In this document: positions 16,332 through 25,361 of the stretch, one piece after another
Layout of the letters: each line of letters starts with the position of its first letter
Numbering within the stretch: the stretch's first letter is position 1
Source: Colwellia sp. 39_35_sub15_T18
GTDB lineage: Bacteria; Pseudomonadota; Gammaproteobacteria; Enterobacterales; Alteromonadaceae
DNA length: 64,000 nt
Direction: 5' to 3'
NCBI GenBank assembly: GCA_002162675.1
Contig: MAAE01000032.1
Location: forward strand, 1-64,000
Program-made: the position numbers and the translations under genes
Notes under the pieces: generated by a model
Databases searched by the model: none
Told to the model about the DNA's origin: nothing
Seen by the model: only the letters and a program-made list of their open reading frames with translations

Positions 16332-17783
16332 CTAACTGAAGTGCTTTTTAGCAACCGTTAATATTTTTAATGTATTAGATGCACCAACAGTTTCCATCAA
16401 ATCACCATGAGTTAAAATGATTTTATCGCCTATCGAAAGCGAAGAATGTTGACAGACAGTTTTTAAAATATCATCACTTAAGCTTTCGTCGTTGCTATGA
16501 GTTGAATCAAAAGCAACGGGGTAAACGCCACGGTAAATAGCCGTTTTATTCAAGGTTTTATTGTGGCGTGATAACGAATAAATAGGTAAGCCAGAGGTAA
16601 TTCTCGACATTAATTTACTGGTTTGCCCCGACTCTGTTAATGAAATTATTGCGGTAACACCCTCTAAATGATTCGCGGCATACATGGCCGACAAGGCTAC
16701 CGTTTCAGAAACTTCACTAAACGTTAAGTCCATTCTATGGTTAGATATATTAACCGAGCGATGTTTTTCAGCCCCGACACAAACACTGGCCATTGCCGTT
16801 ACAGTTTCAACAGGGTATTTACCCGCGGCTGTTTCAGCGCTCAGCATTACGGCATCGGTACCATCAAGCACGGCATTTGACACATCCATTACTTCAGCAC
16901 GGGTTGGCATTGGCTGCTCAATCATAGTTTCCATCATTTGTGTCGCGGTGATCACGACACGGTTTAATTGACGAGAACGGGCAATGATATGTTTTTGCTT
17001 ACCAACAAGTTCAGCATCACCAATTTCAACACCTAAATCACCACGGGCTACCATAACCACATCTGAGGCCAAAATAATGCCATCAAGTACTTTGTCATCA
17101 TTAACCGCTTCAGCACGTTCAATTTTTGAAACTAAACGCGCATCGCAACCCGCTTCTTGAGCAAGTAAACGCGCTTCACGCATATCAGCCGCGTCACGTG
17201 GGAAAGAAACCGCTAAAAAGTCTACATTGATTTTTGCCGCTAATTTAATGTCTTCTTTATCTTTCGCGGTAAGCGCAGGCGCGGTCAAACCACCGCCTTG
17301 ACGATTAATGCCTTTGTTATTTGATAATGGGCCACCTACGGTCACCTCAGTAAAAACTGAGTTTTCTGATTTAGAAAGTACTTTTAGTTGTACTCGGCCA
17401 TCATCAAGTAATAAAACATCGCCAGTGTTAACGTCTGCGACTAAACGCTTATAGTCAATACCTACTTTTTCTTGGCAACCTAGGCCTTTTTCTAAAGTCG
17501 CATCAAGCTCAAACTTATCGCCAATGGCTAGCTTTATCGGACCATCTTTGAAGGTTGAGACACGAATTTTAGGGCCTTGTAAATCACCTAAAATACCCAC
17601 GTAAATGCCTAGCTCTTTGGCTATTTCGCGAACATTGTTGGCTCTGTCGATATGATCTTGTGGTATACCGTGAGAAAAGTTAAGCCTAACTACATTTACA
17701 CCGGCAGCAAGTACCGCTTTTAATTTGGCTTTATCATCTGTTGCAGGACCCAAGGTGGCAACAATTTTCGTTCTTCTAGGCAT
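16332..17783 (-). CDS. pyk: Pyruvate kinase
   Basis: The 483-residue enzyme converts phosphoenolpyruvate and ADP to pyruvate and ATP. Seen are '[15 protein letters not shown]', 'VVRLNFSHG', '[13 protein letters not shown]', '[20 protein letters not shown]' and '[11 protein letters not shown]', and a C-terminal regulatory domain. Its length and sequence are closest to the PykA (AMP/sugar-phosphate-activated) type. The ATG at 17783 is chosen because AAGGA is five bases upstream; five extra codons are possible. It follows hexR on the same strand with a 90-base gap, linking it to HexR control of central metabolism. Confidence 0.93.
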   Translation of the reverse strand: MPRRTKIVATLGPATDDKAKLKAVLAAGVNVVRLNFSHGIPQDHIDRANNVREIAKELGIYVGILGDLQGPKIRVSTFKDGPIKLAIGDKFELDATLEKGLGCQEKVGIDYKRLVADVNTGDVLLLDDGRVQLKVLSKSENSVFTEVTVGGPLSNNKGINRQGGGLTAPALTAKDKEDIKLAAKINVDFLAVSFPRDAADMREARLLAQEAGCDARLVSKIERAEAVNDDKVLDGIILASDVVMVARGDLGVEIGDAELVGKQKHIIARSRQLNRVVITATQMMETMIEQPMPTRAEVMDVSNAVLDGTDAVMLSAETAAGKYPVETVTAMASVCVGAEKHRSVNISNHRMDLTFSEVSETVALSAMYAANHLEGVTAIISLTESGQTSKLMSRITSGLPIYSLSRHNKTLNKTAIYRGVYPVAFDSTHSNDESLSDDILKTVCQHSSLSIGDKIILTHGDLMETVGASNTLKILTVAKKHFS

Positions 17784-17873
17784 TTTAATCCTTATCACTT
17801 TTTTAAATTAATATTTGCTTAGTCGCGCTAAAATACGGTAAGCGTTGTTTAAGGCATAAACGCCTAACAATAA

Positions 17874-18722
17874 TTACTCTTTACGGTCGAAGCGTGAGCT
17901 TCTTAAACTATCTTTAACTTTTTTCAAATTATCTCTAAACTTACTACCGCGACGTAAGGTAAAACCGGTTGCTAAAACATCAATTAATGCCAGTTGTGCA
18001 ATACGTGATGACATCGGCATATAAAGATCGGTATCTTCACTAACATCAAGCGACAATACTATGCTGCATTCTTTAGCTAGCGGAGTTCCTGTGGTAGTAA
18101 TACCGATAACAGTGGCATCGTTTTCTTTTGCTAAATTTGCCACTTCAACCAGTGATTTTGTTCTGCCTGTGTGTGAGATAACAATAACAACATCACCTTG
18201 GCGACTATTTATAGCACTCATGCGTTGCATTAATATGTCATCGAAATAAACTACGGGGACATTGAAACGGAAAAACTTATTTTGGGCATCGTGAGCAACA
18301 ATCGCTGAAGCACCTAAACCAAAAAAAGATATTTTATTCGCCTGCGTTAGCACATCAACCGAACGGTTTATCAGGGAAGTGTCTAAACTTTTACGAGCAA
18401 GCTCAAGATTAGCCATCGTTGATTCAAATATTTTCGCAGTGTATTCATCAGCGCTATCATTCTCATCTACGTGACGATTTACGTAGGGTGTGCCATTGGC
18501 TAAGCTTTGTGCTAAGTGCAATTTAAAATCAGGGTAACCCTTAGTGTCTAAACGGCGACAAAAGCGATTTACTGTCGGTTCACTTATGTTCGCTTGCTTA
18601 GCAAGTGCAGCTATACTTGAATGAATAACGGTACTTGGTGATGACAGGATAACTTCAGCAACTTTACGTTCAGACTTACTTAAGGTGTCTAATTCATTGG
18701 AGATCTTTTCTAATATATTCAT
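17874..18722 (-). CDS. hexR: HexR, RpiR-family repressor of central carbon metabolism
   Basis: The 282-residue protein has an N-terminal RpiR helix-turn-helix ('SIAALAKQANISEPTVNRFCRRL', about residues 38-60) and a C-terminal SIS sugar-phosphate domain ('KISFFGLGASAIVAHDAQNKFFR', 'VVIVISHTGRTKSLVEVANLAK'). HexR is released from DNA by 2-keto-3-deoxy-6-phosphogluconate and controls Entner-Doudoroff and glycolytic genes in gammaproteobacteria. It is divergent from zwf-pgl-edd-eda, with a matching operator in the gap, and upstream of pyk. The context leaves little doubt. Confidence 0.92.
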   Translation of the reverse strand: MNILEKISNELDTLSKSERKVAEVILSSPSTVIHSSIAALAKQANISEPTVNRFCRRLDTKGYPDFKLHLAQSLANGTPYVNRHVDENDSADEYTAKIFESTMANLELARKSLDTSLINRSVDVLTQANKISFFGLGASAIVAHDAQNKFFRFNVPVVYFDDILMQRMSAINSRQGDVVIVISHTGRTKSLVEVANLAKENDATVIGITTTGTPLAKECSIVLSLDVSEDTDLYMPMSSRIAQLALIDVLATGFTLRRGSKFRDNLKKVKDSLRSSRFDRKE

Positions 18723-19061
18723 TATGCTGTGATCCTGATGGTGCTTTTATCAACCACTCGTACCGATATATTTAAAGTAAAATAGCAAGTTGAAATTAGT
18801 CATTATAAACATCGAAGGCTTATGACTGTAATGTTTTACTGTAACTTATTTTCTGTTTGAGTAGCAGTGAGTATGAAATTTTATTTCATAATTTTTACTA
18901 ATATAATGCAAAAAGCATAAAGTTTGCAAATATTTAATAAATTAATAGCGAATATTTTAGTTGTAACGTCAAGAAGAGTGCTGTTTAAGTCTATTTAGGC
19001 TTGCTTCGATTTTAAGGAAGGCTTTGTAAATAGGGAGTTTCTAGCGAAAAAATGAAAACAA

Positions 19062-19076
19062 TGTAATAAAATTACA
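19062..19076. promoter_or_regulatory. HexR operator upstream of zwf
   Basis: TGTAATAAAATTACA is a near-perfect palindrome (TGTAAT-AAA-ATTACA) equal to the known HexR consensus of Shewanella and relatives, TGTAATnnnATTACA. It lies 231 bases before the zwf start, in the gap shared with the divergent hexR gene, so it could control both. HexR may repress or activate depending on site position. Confidence 0.8.
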
Positions 19077-19168
19077 AAAAGTTCTTTACTGATGCGCTTT
19101 CAAACGCTAAATTAGGCTTATATGTAGTTTAGTTACAGCCCTGTTGCTTTTTAGCGGTTCTTTAATCA

Positions 19169-19216
19169 TTTAGGTAATCATTTAGGTAATCGTTCAGGTA
19201 ATAGCTCAGGCGTAAT
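19169..19216 (+). repeat. Degenerate 12-bp tandem repeats in the zwf leader
   Basis: Four successive 12-mers read TTTAGGTAATCA, TTTAGGTAATCG, TTCAGGTAATAG and CTCAGGCGTAAT. A looser set follows at 19265-19300 (AAGCTCAGTCAT, AAGATCAGCCGT, AAGTTCAGAGAG). They lie between the HexR operator and zwf, in a 584-base gap that otherwise holds only AT-rich promoter-like DNA. Confidence 0.6.
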
Positions 19217-19306
19217 GTTAGTAAATTTATCATGATGAGCGTTTGTTATTAATCTGCTTAACAATAAGCTCAGTCATAAGATCAGCCGTAAGTTCAGAGA
19301 GTTTTT

Positions 19307-20776
19307 ATGAATAAAATAGATTGTCAGTCAGCAAGCGAAATTGTTATTTTTGGTGCCTTGGGTGACTTATCACGTCGCAAGCTTTTACCTGCTTTATATC
19401 AATTAGAAGTATGTGGCTTGATTAACCCTGATAGCCATATTGTCGGCGTTGCTCGTCAAACGCATTCAGATGACGAGTTTAAAAGCATTGTTTTAGAGAA
19501 CCTTAATAACTTTGTTACAGAAGAACTTGATAAAGACGTTGTTGCTCGCTTCATTGAGCGCTTAGTTTACCAGCAACTTGATATGAAAGAAGCTAACGCT
19601 TATAAAAATTTAGCAACGACCTTAGCAAGTGGCAATAGCACTCGTGTTTATTATTTTTCAACACCGCCTGCTATTTATGGTGCTATATGTGATGGCCTTA
19701 ACCATGCGAGCTTAATTACTGATGCTGATCGCGTTGTCATGGAAAAGCCTATTGGCCATTGTTTAGCATCATCGAAAGTGATCAATGATCAAGTAGCGCG
19801 CTTTTTCAACGAACAGCAAATTTATCGTATTGATCATTATCTAGGTAAAGAAACCGTACTGAACTTATTGGTGTTACGCTTTGCTAATTCACTATTTACC
19901 ACTAACTGGGACAGAGATAGCATAGATCATGTGCAAATTACTGTTGCCGAAAGTGTTGGTATAGAAGGGCGTTGGGGCTTTTATGATGAAGCGGGGCAAA
20001 TGCGCGATATGATCCAAAATCATCTTTTACAAATACTATCGTTATTAGCGATGGAGCCACCTGCTGATTTAAGTGCGGAGAGTATCCGCGCAGAAAAATT
20101 AAAAGCCGTGAAAGCGCTTCGGCCAATAAATCGCACCAATGTTAAAGAAAAAACGGTGCGCGGCCAATATAGTGATGGTTTTTTAAATGGTGTTAAAGTG
20201 CCAGGTTATTTAAATGAAGAAGGTGCAAACACCAATAGTAGCACGGAAACTTTTGTGGCGATTAAGGCCGAGATTGAAAACTGGCGCTGGTCTGGTGTGC
20301 CATTCTATTTGCGTACTGGTAAACGTATGCCAACTAAGCACAGTGAAATTGTTGTGCATTTTAAAGCACAACCTCACAATATTTTCAAAGACAGCTACAG
20401 TGATTTACCCGCTAATAAACTAACTATTCGTTTGCAGCCTGATGAAGGTGTAGAACTGCAAATGATGAATAAAATCCCTGGCATTGCCTCGCAAATGAAT
20501 ATTCAAGAAAATAAACTTGATTTGAGTTTTTCAGATACTTATCAAGATCAACGTGTTATTGACGCCTACGAGCGTTTAATGTTGGAAGTGCTCAACGGTA
20601 ACCAATCTTTGTTTGTCAGCCGTGATGAAGTAGAAGCCGCTTGGACTTGGGCTGACAGTATAATTGATGCTTGGCAAGCAACTAACGAAGCGCCTAAACC
20701 TTATGCTGCGGGTTCTTGGGGGCCGGTTTCATCTATTTCTTTAATTGCGCGTGACGATCGCCAGTGGGTGGAGTAG
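19307..20776 (+). CDS. zwf: Glucose-6-phosphate 1-dehydrogenase
   Basis: The 489-residue enzyme oxidises glucose-6-phosphate to 6-phosphogluconolactone with NADP+. The coenzyme site 'VIFGALGDLSRRKLLPALYQL' (about residues 13-33) and the substrate site 'YRIDHYLGKETVLNLL' (about 172-187) are intact. It is the first gene of zwf-pgl-edd-eda, the Entner-Doudoroff route from glucose-6-phosphate to pyruvate and glyceraldehyde-3-phosphate. The pgl start follows its stop almost at once. Confidence 0.95.
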   Translation: MNKIDCQSASEIVIFGALGDLSRRKLLPALYQLEVCGLINPDSHIVGVARQTHSDDEFKSIVLENLNNFVTEELDKDVVARFIERLVYQQLDMKEANAYKNLATTLASGNSTRVYYFSTPPAIYGAICDGLNHASLITDADRVVMEKPIGHCLASSKVINDQVARFFNEQQIYRIDHYLGKETVLNLLVLRFANSLFTTNWDRDSIDHVQITVAESVGIEGRWGFYDEAGQMRDMIQNHLLQILSLLAMEPPADLSAESIRAEKLKAVKALRPINRTNVKEKTVRGQYSDGFLNGVKVPGYLNEEGANTNSSTETFVAIKAEIENWRWSGVPFYLRTGKRMPTKHSEIVVHFKAQPHNIFKDSYSDLPANKLTIRLQPDEGVELQMMNKIPGIASQMNIQENKLDLSFSDTYQDQRVIDAYERLMLEVLNGNQSLFVSRDEVEAAWTWADSIIDAWQATNEAPKPYAAGSWGPVSSISLIARDDRQWVE

Positions 20777-20778
20777 TT

Positions 20779-21474
20779 ATGTATCACTTAAATGATTTTT
20801 CTAGCCGTGAACAACTTGATATCACCTTAGCTGAACAAGTGAGTAGCCTATTGCAATCAGCGCTTGCTTTAAAAGGCAAAGCGAGTATTGCTGTGTCGGG
20901 TGGCTCTACGCCAAAAGGTTTTTTTAAAGCTTTATCTGAAAAAGATCTCGATTGGAAAAAAGTCACTATCACTTTAGCCGATGAACGTTGGGTCGATATT
21001 AATAGCAGTGATAGCAATACCCGTTTAGTACATGAACATTTATTACAAAATAAGGCCTCTGCCGCTAAGTTTTTTCATCTAAAACAAGGTGAGCATTTAT
21101 GTGATGAAACCCTTGTCGACCTTAACTTAGCAGCCAATAACATCTTATTGCCATTAGATGTGCTTATTTTAGGCATGGGGGAAGATGGTCATACCGCATC
21201 ATTATTTCCTTGTAGTGAGCAAATTCAGCAAGGTTTGGCGCAAGGCAATGCCAATGCTTTGATGAAAGTAGCCCCAACCACAGCACCACATCAACGTATC
21301 ACTTTTAGTTTTTCGGCGTTAAGTGAAAGTAAAAATATTTTTTTGCATATTAGTGGTGATAGTAAAAAACAAGTGTTAGAGCACGCGCTGGCCAGTACCG
21401 ATATTTATGCCATGCCTATCCGTGCATTTTTACACAACGACAGCATAACGACGCAAGTTTATTGGGCACAATAA
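20779..21474 (+). CDS. pgl: 6-phosphogluconolactonase
   Basis: The 231-residue DevB-type lactonase has 'ASIAVSGGSTPKGFFKALSE' (sugar-phosphate loop), 'TLADERWVDINSSDSNTRLV' and 'ILGMGEDGHTASLFP', the NagB/Pgl superfamily signatures. It hydrolyses 6-phosphogluconolactone made by Zwf. The ATG at 20779 has GGAG five bases upstream, the GGAG being inside the end of zwf, so the two genes are translationally coupled. Confidence 0.93.
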   Translation: MYHLNDFSSREQLDITLAEQVSSLLQSALALKGKASIAVSGGSTPKGFFKALSEKDLDWKKVTITLADERWVDINSSDSNTRLVHEHLLQNKASAAKFFHLKQGEHLCDETLVDLNLAANNILLPLDVLILGMGEDGHTASLFPCSEQIQQGLAQGNANALMKVAPTTAPHQRITFSFSALSESKNIFLHISGDSKKQVLEHALASTDIYAMPIRAFLHNDSITTQVYWAQ

Positions 21475-21536
21475 ATTATTGTCGAGTAGGGCGTAGTTAT
21501 GACCTTAATAGTAAATAATCATTAAGAAGTAGAGCA

Positions 21537-23363
21537 ATGAAAGTAGCAATGAAACAAGAAATAGTCGACATTACTGAGCGTATTATCGCCCGTAGTGTTA
21601 CCACAAGAGCAGCATATTTAGCTAAAATCAATGCCGCAAAGTCCACTACTGTACATCGTGCTAGTTTGTCATGTGGCAACTTGGCACATGGTTTTGCCGC
21701 GTGTGGCAAAGAAGACAAACAAGCCATTAAGGGCTTAAATCATTCAGATATAGCGATTGTTTCTGCTTATAACGATATGCTTAGCGCTCACCAACCTTAC
21801 CAAACCTATCCTGAGATCATTAAAGAAGCGATTAAAGAAACAGGCGGTGTTGCACAGTTTGCTGGCGGTGTACCTGCCATGTGTGACGGGGTAACTCAAG
21901 GCCAACCGGGTATGGATTTAAGCTTAATGAGTCGCGATGTCATTGCCATGGCTACGGCGGTTGGTTTGTCTCACAATATGTTTGACGGCTCATTAATGTT
22001 AGGTATATGCGACAAAATCGTACCAGGGTTATTAATTGCTAGCATGACTTTTGGGCATTTACCCATAGTGTTTGTACCTGCAGGACCTATGCCTTCAGGT
22101 ATTCCAAATAAAGAAAAAGCGCGTGTTCGTCAGCAATATGCCCAAGGTGAAGTTGATGAAGTGGCATTATTAGAAGCTGAATCTGCCTCGTATCATGCGG
22201 CAGGTACTTGTACCTTCTTTGGTACTGCCAATTCAAACCAGTTAGTGGTTGAAATAATGGGCTTACATCTTCCGGGCGCCTCTTTTATTCCACCTAATAC
22301 GCCGTTGCGTGAAGAGTTAACCAAAGCGGCAGCGCGGCAAGTAACACGACTTACGCAGCAATCTGGTAACTATATGCCTATTGGTGAAATGGTTGATGAA
22401 CGCTCAATAGTGAACGCCATTGTGGCGTTGTTAGCGACTGGTGGCTCAACTAACCTAACCATGCACATTATCGCTTTTGCTCGCGCTGCGGGTATTATTA
22501 TTAATTTCCAAGATTTTAATGATTTATCTCATGCGGTACCGCTGATCACTAAAATATATCCTAATGGTGAGGCTGATATTAACCACTTTCAAGAAGCGGG
22601 TGGCATGGCGCTATTGTTTAAAGAATTAATTGCTTCTGGCTTATTACATGAAGATGTTGAAACTATTTGTGGCCGTGGTTTAACACGTTATACAAAAAAA
22701 CCAGTATTAGAAAACGGACAACTTAAGTGGGTTGACGGTGTAAGTGAGTCTGGCGATAAAGATGTTATTACCACCGTAGCGCAGCCTTTCAAAGCTGATG
22801 GTGGTTTAAAAACGCTTGAAGGTAATTTAGGTACCTCCGTGTTAAAAACCTCATCGTTACGCGAGGGTAGTTATGTTATTAAAGCACCTGCCGTCGTTTT
22901 TGAAGATCAACACGAATTACAAGCCGCTTTTGATGCTGGTGAGCTAGAGAAGGATTTTGTCGCCGTTGTTCGCTTTCAAGGCCCTAAAGCACGAGGTATG
23001 CCTGAGTTACATAAACTAACGCCACCACTTGGAGTGCTACAAGATAAAGGCTTTAAAGTAGCTTTAGTGACTGATGGTCGTATGTCGGGTGCTTCAGGTA
23101 AGGTACCTGCTGCCATTCACTTATGTCCTGAAGCATTAGACGGTGGTTTAATCGCGAAAGTCAAAACAGGCGACATGATTAGCCTGGATGGTGAAACAGG
23201 TGAATTAACTCTGTTGGTTGATGAACAAGAATTAGCAGCGCGAGATAATGCTCAGTTTCAAGTAAACGGACATCATCAAGGTATGGGGCGTGAACTCTTT
23301 GGCTTTATGCGTCGCAACTTAAGCTCAGCAGAAACGGGTGCATGTTCTTTGTTTGATCAATAA
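21537..23363 (+). CDS. edd: Phosphogluconate dehydratase
   Basis: The 608-residue dehydratase of the IlvD/Edd family converts 6-phosphogluconate to KDPG. Seen are '[20 protein letters not shown]', '[20 protein letters not shown]', '[20 protein letters not shown]' with the cluster cysteines, and '[18 protein letters not shown]'. The family carries an iron-sulfur cluster. Two ATGs four codons apart are possible starts; the first is given. It is third in the Entner-Doudoroff operon. Confidence 0.94.
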   Translation: MKVAMKQEIVDITERIIARSVTTRAAYLAKINAAKSTTVHRASLSCGNLAHGFAACGKEDKQAIKGLNHSDIAIVSAYNDMLSAHQPYQTYPEIIKEAIKETGGVAQFAGGVPAMCDGVTQGQPGMDLSLMSRDVIAMATAVGLSHNMFDGSLMLGICDKIVPGLLIASMTFGHLPIVFVPAGPMPSGIPNKEKARVRQQYAQGEVDEVALLEAESASYHAAGTCTFFGTANSNQLVVEIMGLHLPGASFIPPNTPLREELTKAAARQVTRLTQQSGNYMPIGEMVDERSIVNAIVALLATGGSTNLTMHIIAFARAAGIIINFQDFNDLSHAVPLITKIYPNGEADINHFQEAGGMALLFKELIASGLLHEDVETICGRGLTRYTKKPVLENGQLKWVDGVSESGDKDVITTVAQPFKADGGLKTLEGNLGTSVLKTSSLREGSYVIKAPAVVFEDQHELQAAFDAGELEKDFVAVVRFQGPKARGMPELHKLTPPLGVLQDKGFKVALVTDGRMSGASGKVPAAIHLCPEALDGGLIAKVKTGDMISLDGETGELTLLVDEQELAARDNAQFQVNGHHQGMGRELFGFMRRNLSSAETGACSLFDQ

Positions 23364-23489
23364 AAGTTTGACCAATAAAAAATTGATAAATAAAGAGTTT
23401 GAGCAATAGTAAACTCGTTAATAAACAAAAGTATATCAATAAAAAATTAAACATTAAAAAATGTTGATACCAAGAAAAGTAGAGGATTT

Positions 23490-24137
23490 ATGACATTATT
23501 AAAAAATTGGCAAGTTATGCCAAAGGATCTTTTCGCTATGGGAGCCATTGTGCCAGTGTTAGTGATTAACAAAGTAGAAGATGCCTTGCCAATTGCTGAA
23601 GCACTACTTGCTGCCGACATAAAAGTATTAGAAGTAACTTTACGCACACCAGCGGCACTGGATGTAATAAGCCTTATTGCTAAAGAACTACCCGAAGCGA
23701 TTATTGGCTCGGGTACTGTGACTAACCGCCAACAACTACAACAATCTGTTGATGCTGGTGCTAAATTTGCTATAAGTCCGGGTTTAACTAAGGATTTACT
23801 GAAAGCAGGCAATGAAGGTAATATTGCTTTAATCCCAGGAATTTCATCTATTTCAGAATTAATGGATGCCAGTGATTATGGCTATGATCATTTAAAGTTT
23901 TTCCCTGCCGAAGCATCGGGTGGCGTTAATGCGATTAAGTCTATTGGCGGGCCTTTCCCTGATATTAAATTTTGTCCAACAGGCGGGATAAATTTAAATA
24001 ATGTTCGTGATTATTTAGCGTTACCTAATGTAGCTTGTTGTGGAGGCTCCTGGTTAGTTTCTAATAAAATAGTTGAAACTAAAGATTGGCGTCAAATTAC
24101 CAAGCTGGCTAAAGAAGCATTAGCACACGTTAGATAA
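23490..24137 (+). CDS. eda: KDPG/KHG aldolase
   Basis: The 215-residue class I aldolase splits 2-keto-3-deoxy-6-phosphogluconate into pyruvate and glyceraldehyde-3-phosphate. 'VLEVTLRTPAALDVI' contains the catalytic glutamate and 'HLKFFPAEASGG' the Schiff-base lysine. 'SPGLTKDLL' and 'FCPTGGINLNNV' complete the barrel signatures. AGAGGATTT stands before the ATG. It closes the operon and is followed by a strong terminator at 24183. A 126-base AT-rich spacer precedes it. Confidence 0.95.
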   Translation: MTLLKNWQVMPKDLFAMGAIVPVLVINKVEDALPIAEALLAADIKVLEVTLRTPAALDVISLIAKELPEAIIGSGTVTNRQQLQQSVDAGAKFAISPGLTKDLLKAGNEGNIALIPGISSISELMDASDYGYDHLKFFPAEASGGVNAIKSIGGPFPDIKFCPTGGINLNNVRDYLALPNVACCGGSWLVSNKIVETKDWRQITKLAKEALAHVR

Positions 24138-24182
24138 CTAACTCTTAAAGCCTAAAGTTAGGCGTAAAGTAAAATTTAAAAT

Positions 24183-24220
24183 AAAAAACCAGTAAGTTAG
24201 AGATAACTTACTGGTTTTTT
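24183..24220 (+). terminator. Rho-independent terminator after eda
   Basis: AAAAAACCAGTAAGTTA, a short GAGA loop and TAACTTACTGGTTTTTT form a perfect stem of about 17 bp with a T run. It ends the zwf-pgl-edd-eda operon. The A run on the other side may let it work in both directions. Confidence 0.9.
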
Positions 24221-24475
24221 ATGTTCAGGACGAACGGGCAGTTTTTTGCTCCTGCAAAAACGTCACTTTCGCCATCCTTGGCGGTCGTATATCGCGATGT
24301 CAGGATGACAAAGAGCGTGTATGTTCAGGACGAACGGGCAGTTATTTGCTCCTGCAAAAACGGCACTTCCGCCATCCTTAACGATCGGGCAGTTTTTTGC
24401 TCCTGCAAAAACGTCACTTCCGCCATCCTTGGCGGTCGTATGTCGCGGTGTCAGGATGACAAGCAGCTTGTATGC
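24221..24475. repeat. Two-and-a-half tandem copies of an intergenic repeat of about 100 bp
   Basis: The unit starts with ATGTTCAGGACGAACGGGCAG (24221 and again near 24320) and holds TTTTTGCTCCTGCAAAAA, which can fold as TTTTTGC/GCAAAAA, then TCCGCCATCCTTGGCGGTCG and TGTCAGGATGACAA. The third unit, from about 24379, lacks the first part and the second lacks the last part. The array runs into the 3' end of the fetB-like gene and supplies its last codons. Confidence 0.8.
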
Positions 24476-25247
24476 TCACTAAACCTGCGTTGTTGATGGC
24501 AAAACGCACGATTAGCTTTAAGCAAATAGCGATAGAAATATTCATCATGGCAAAAATGGCAATCATGATCATTATTTGATATTTAATGGCAATCATGGGA
24601 TCTGTGCCGGCAAGTATTTGTCCTGTCATCATGCCAGGTAGGGTTACTAAGCCTGTTGTTGTCATAGACGCTAAAATAGGCGCTAATGAATTTTGTAAAG
24701 CGCTTTGCCTAAACTCCTCACTTGCTTGCTCTGGTGTTGCTCCCAACGCCAATGCTCCTTCATATTGCGCTTTCTTATCAATAAAAGCGTTAGAAAATTG
24801 CTGCAATGCGATGATGTTGCCACTTAAACTATTGCCTAACAACATGCCTGATAAAGGGATCAGGTATTGTGCAGAAAGCAATGGCTTTGGCTGTAAAATA
24901 AAATAAAGTAATACGGTTAATATGGGTAATAAACCAACAACTAAACCCGTTAGTACTGGTACAAGTAAACGTTTTCTATTGACCTTACTGGTTGAAATAA
25001 TAGCACTGGCACCAACAAGCAACATCATCAGTAGCCAAAAGACATTAAGTAGTTGGCTATTAAGGGTGAAGATATATTTTAAATACAGTCCAACCAGCAA
25101 TAGCTGAATTGTCATACGCATAATGGCTAATATTGCCGTATGGTTAATGTTTAGTTTTAGCCGATAGTTTATGGCAAAAGGAAATAATAACAGTAAGCTG
25201 AAACTTGCTAAGTGCCACCAGCTAATATCCATTGATGTTTGCATCAC
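24414..25247 (-). CDS. fetB: FetB-like (UPF0014/YbbM) ABC-type permease
   Basis: The 277-residue polytopic membrane protein, with about six to seven helices, has the FetB signature 'YEGALALGATPEQASEEFRQSAL' and 'SLAPILASMTTTGLVTLPGMMTGQILAG'. FetAB in E. coli is an ABC exporter linked to iron homeostasis and peroxide resistance. No fetA ATPase gene is in the window, so its partner is elsewhere or absent. The last approximately 15 residues (CHPDTATYDRQGWRK) are encoded by the tandem repeat, making the protein longer than the E. coli one (259 aa). Confidence 0.85.
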   Translation of the reverse strand: MMQTSMDISWWHLASFSLLLLFPFAINYRLKLNINHTAILAIMRMTIQLLLVGLYLKYIFTLNSQLLNVFWLLMMLLVGASAIISTSKVNRKRLLVPVLTGLVVGLLPILTVLLYFILQPKPLLSAQYLIPLSGMLLGNSLSGNIIALQQFSNAFIDKKAQYEGALALGATPEQASEEFRQSALQNSLAPILASMTTTGLVTLPGMMTGQILAGTDPMIAIKYQIMIMIAIFAMMNISIAICLKLIVRFAINNAGLVSIQAACHPDTATYDRQGWRK

Positions 25248-25308
25248 TTACCGTCCTAGCTCAAGAGTCATAAAGTAAAGTTAAATAAGATTTTCACTTA
25301 CACAATAC

Positions 25309-25345
25309 AAAAAAGCCAGTTGTTATCACTAACAACTGGCTTTTT
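25309..25345. terminator. Terminator after rne
   Basis: AAAAAAGCCAGTTGTTA, loop TCAC and TAACAACTGGCTTTTT make a perfect stem flanked by A and T runs. It serves the leftward rne gene and could also act on the other strand. Confidence 0.88.
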
Positions 25346-25361
25346 CTCATTACTTTAAAAA

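Noticed and set aside
24221-24496. Tandem repeat array as a CRISPR array
   Set aside because: The units are about 100 bp, joined without unique spacers, and no cas genes are near. It is a tandem intergenic repeat.
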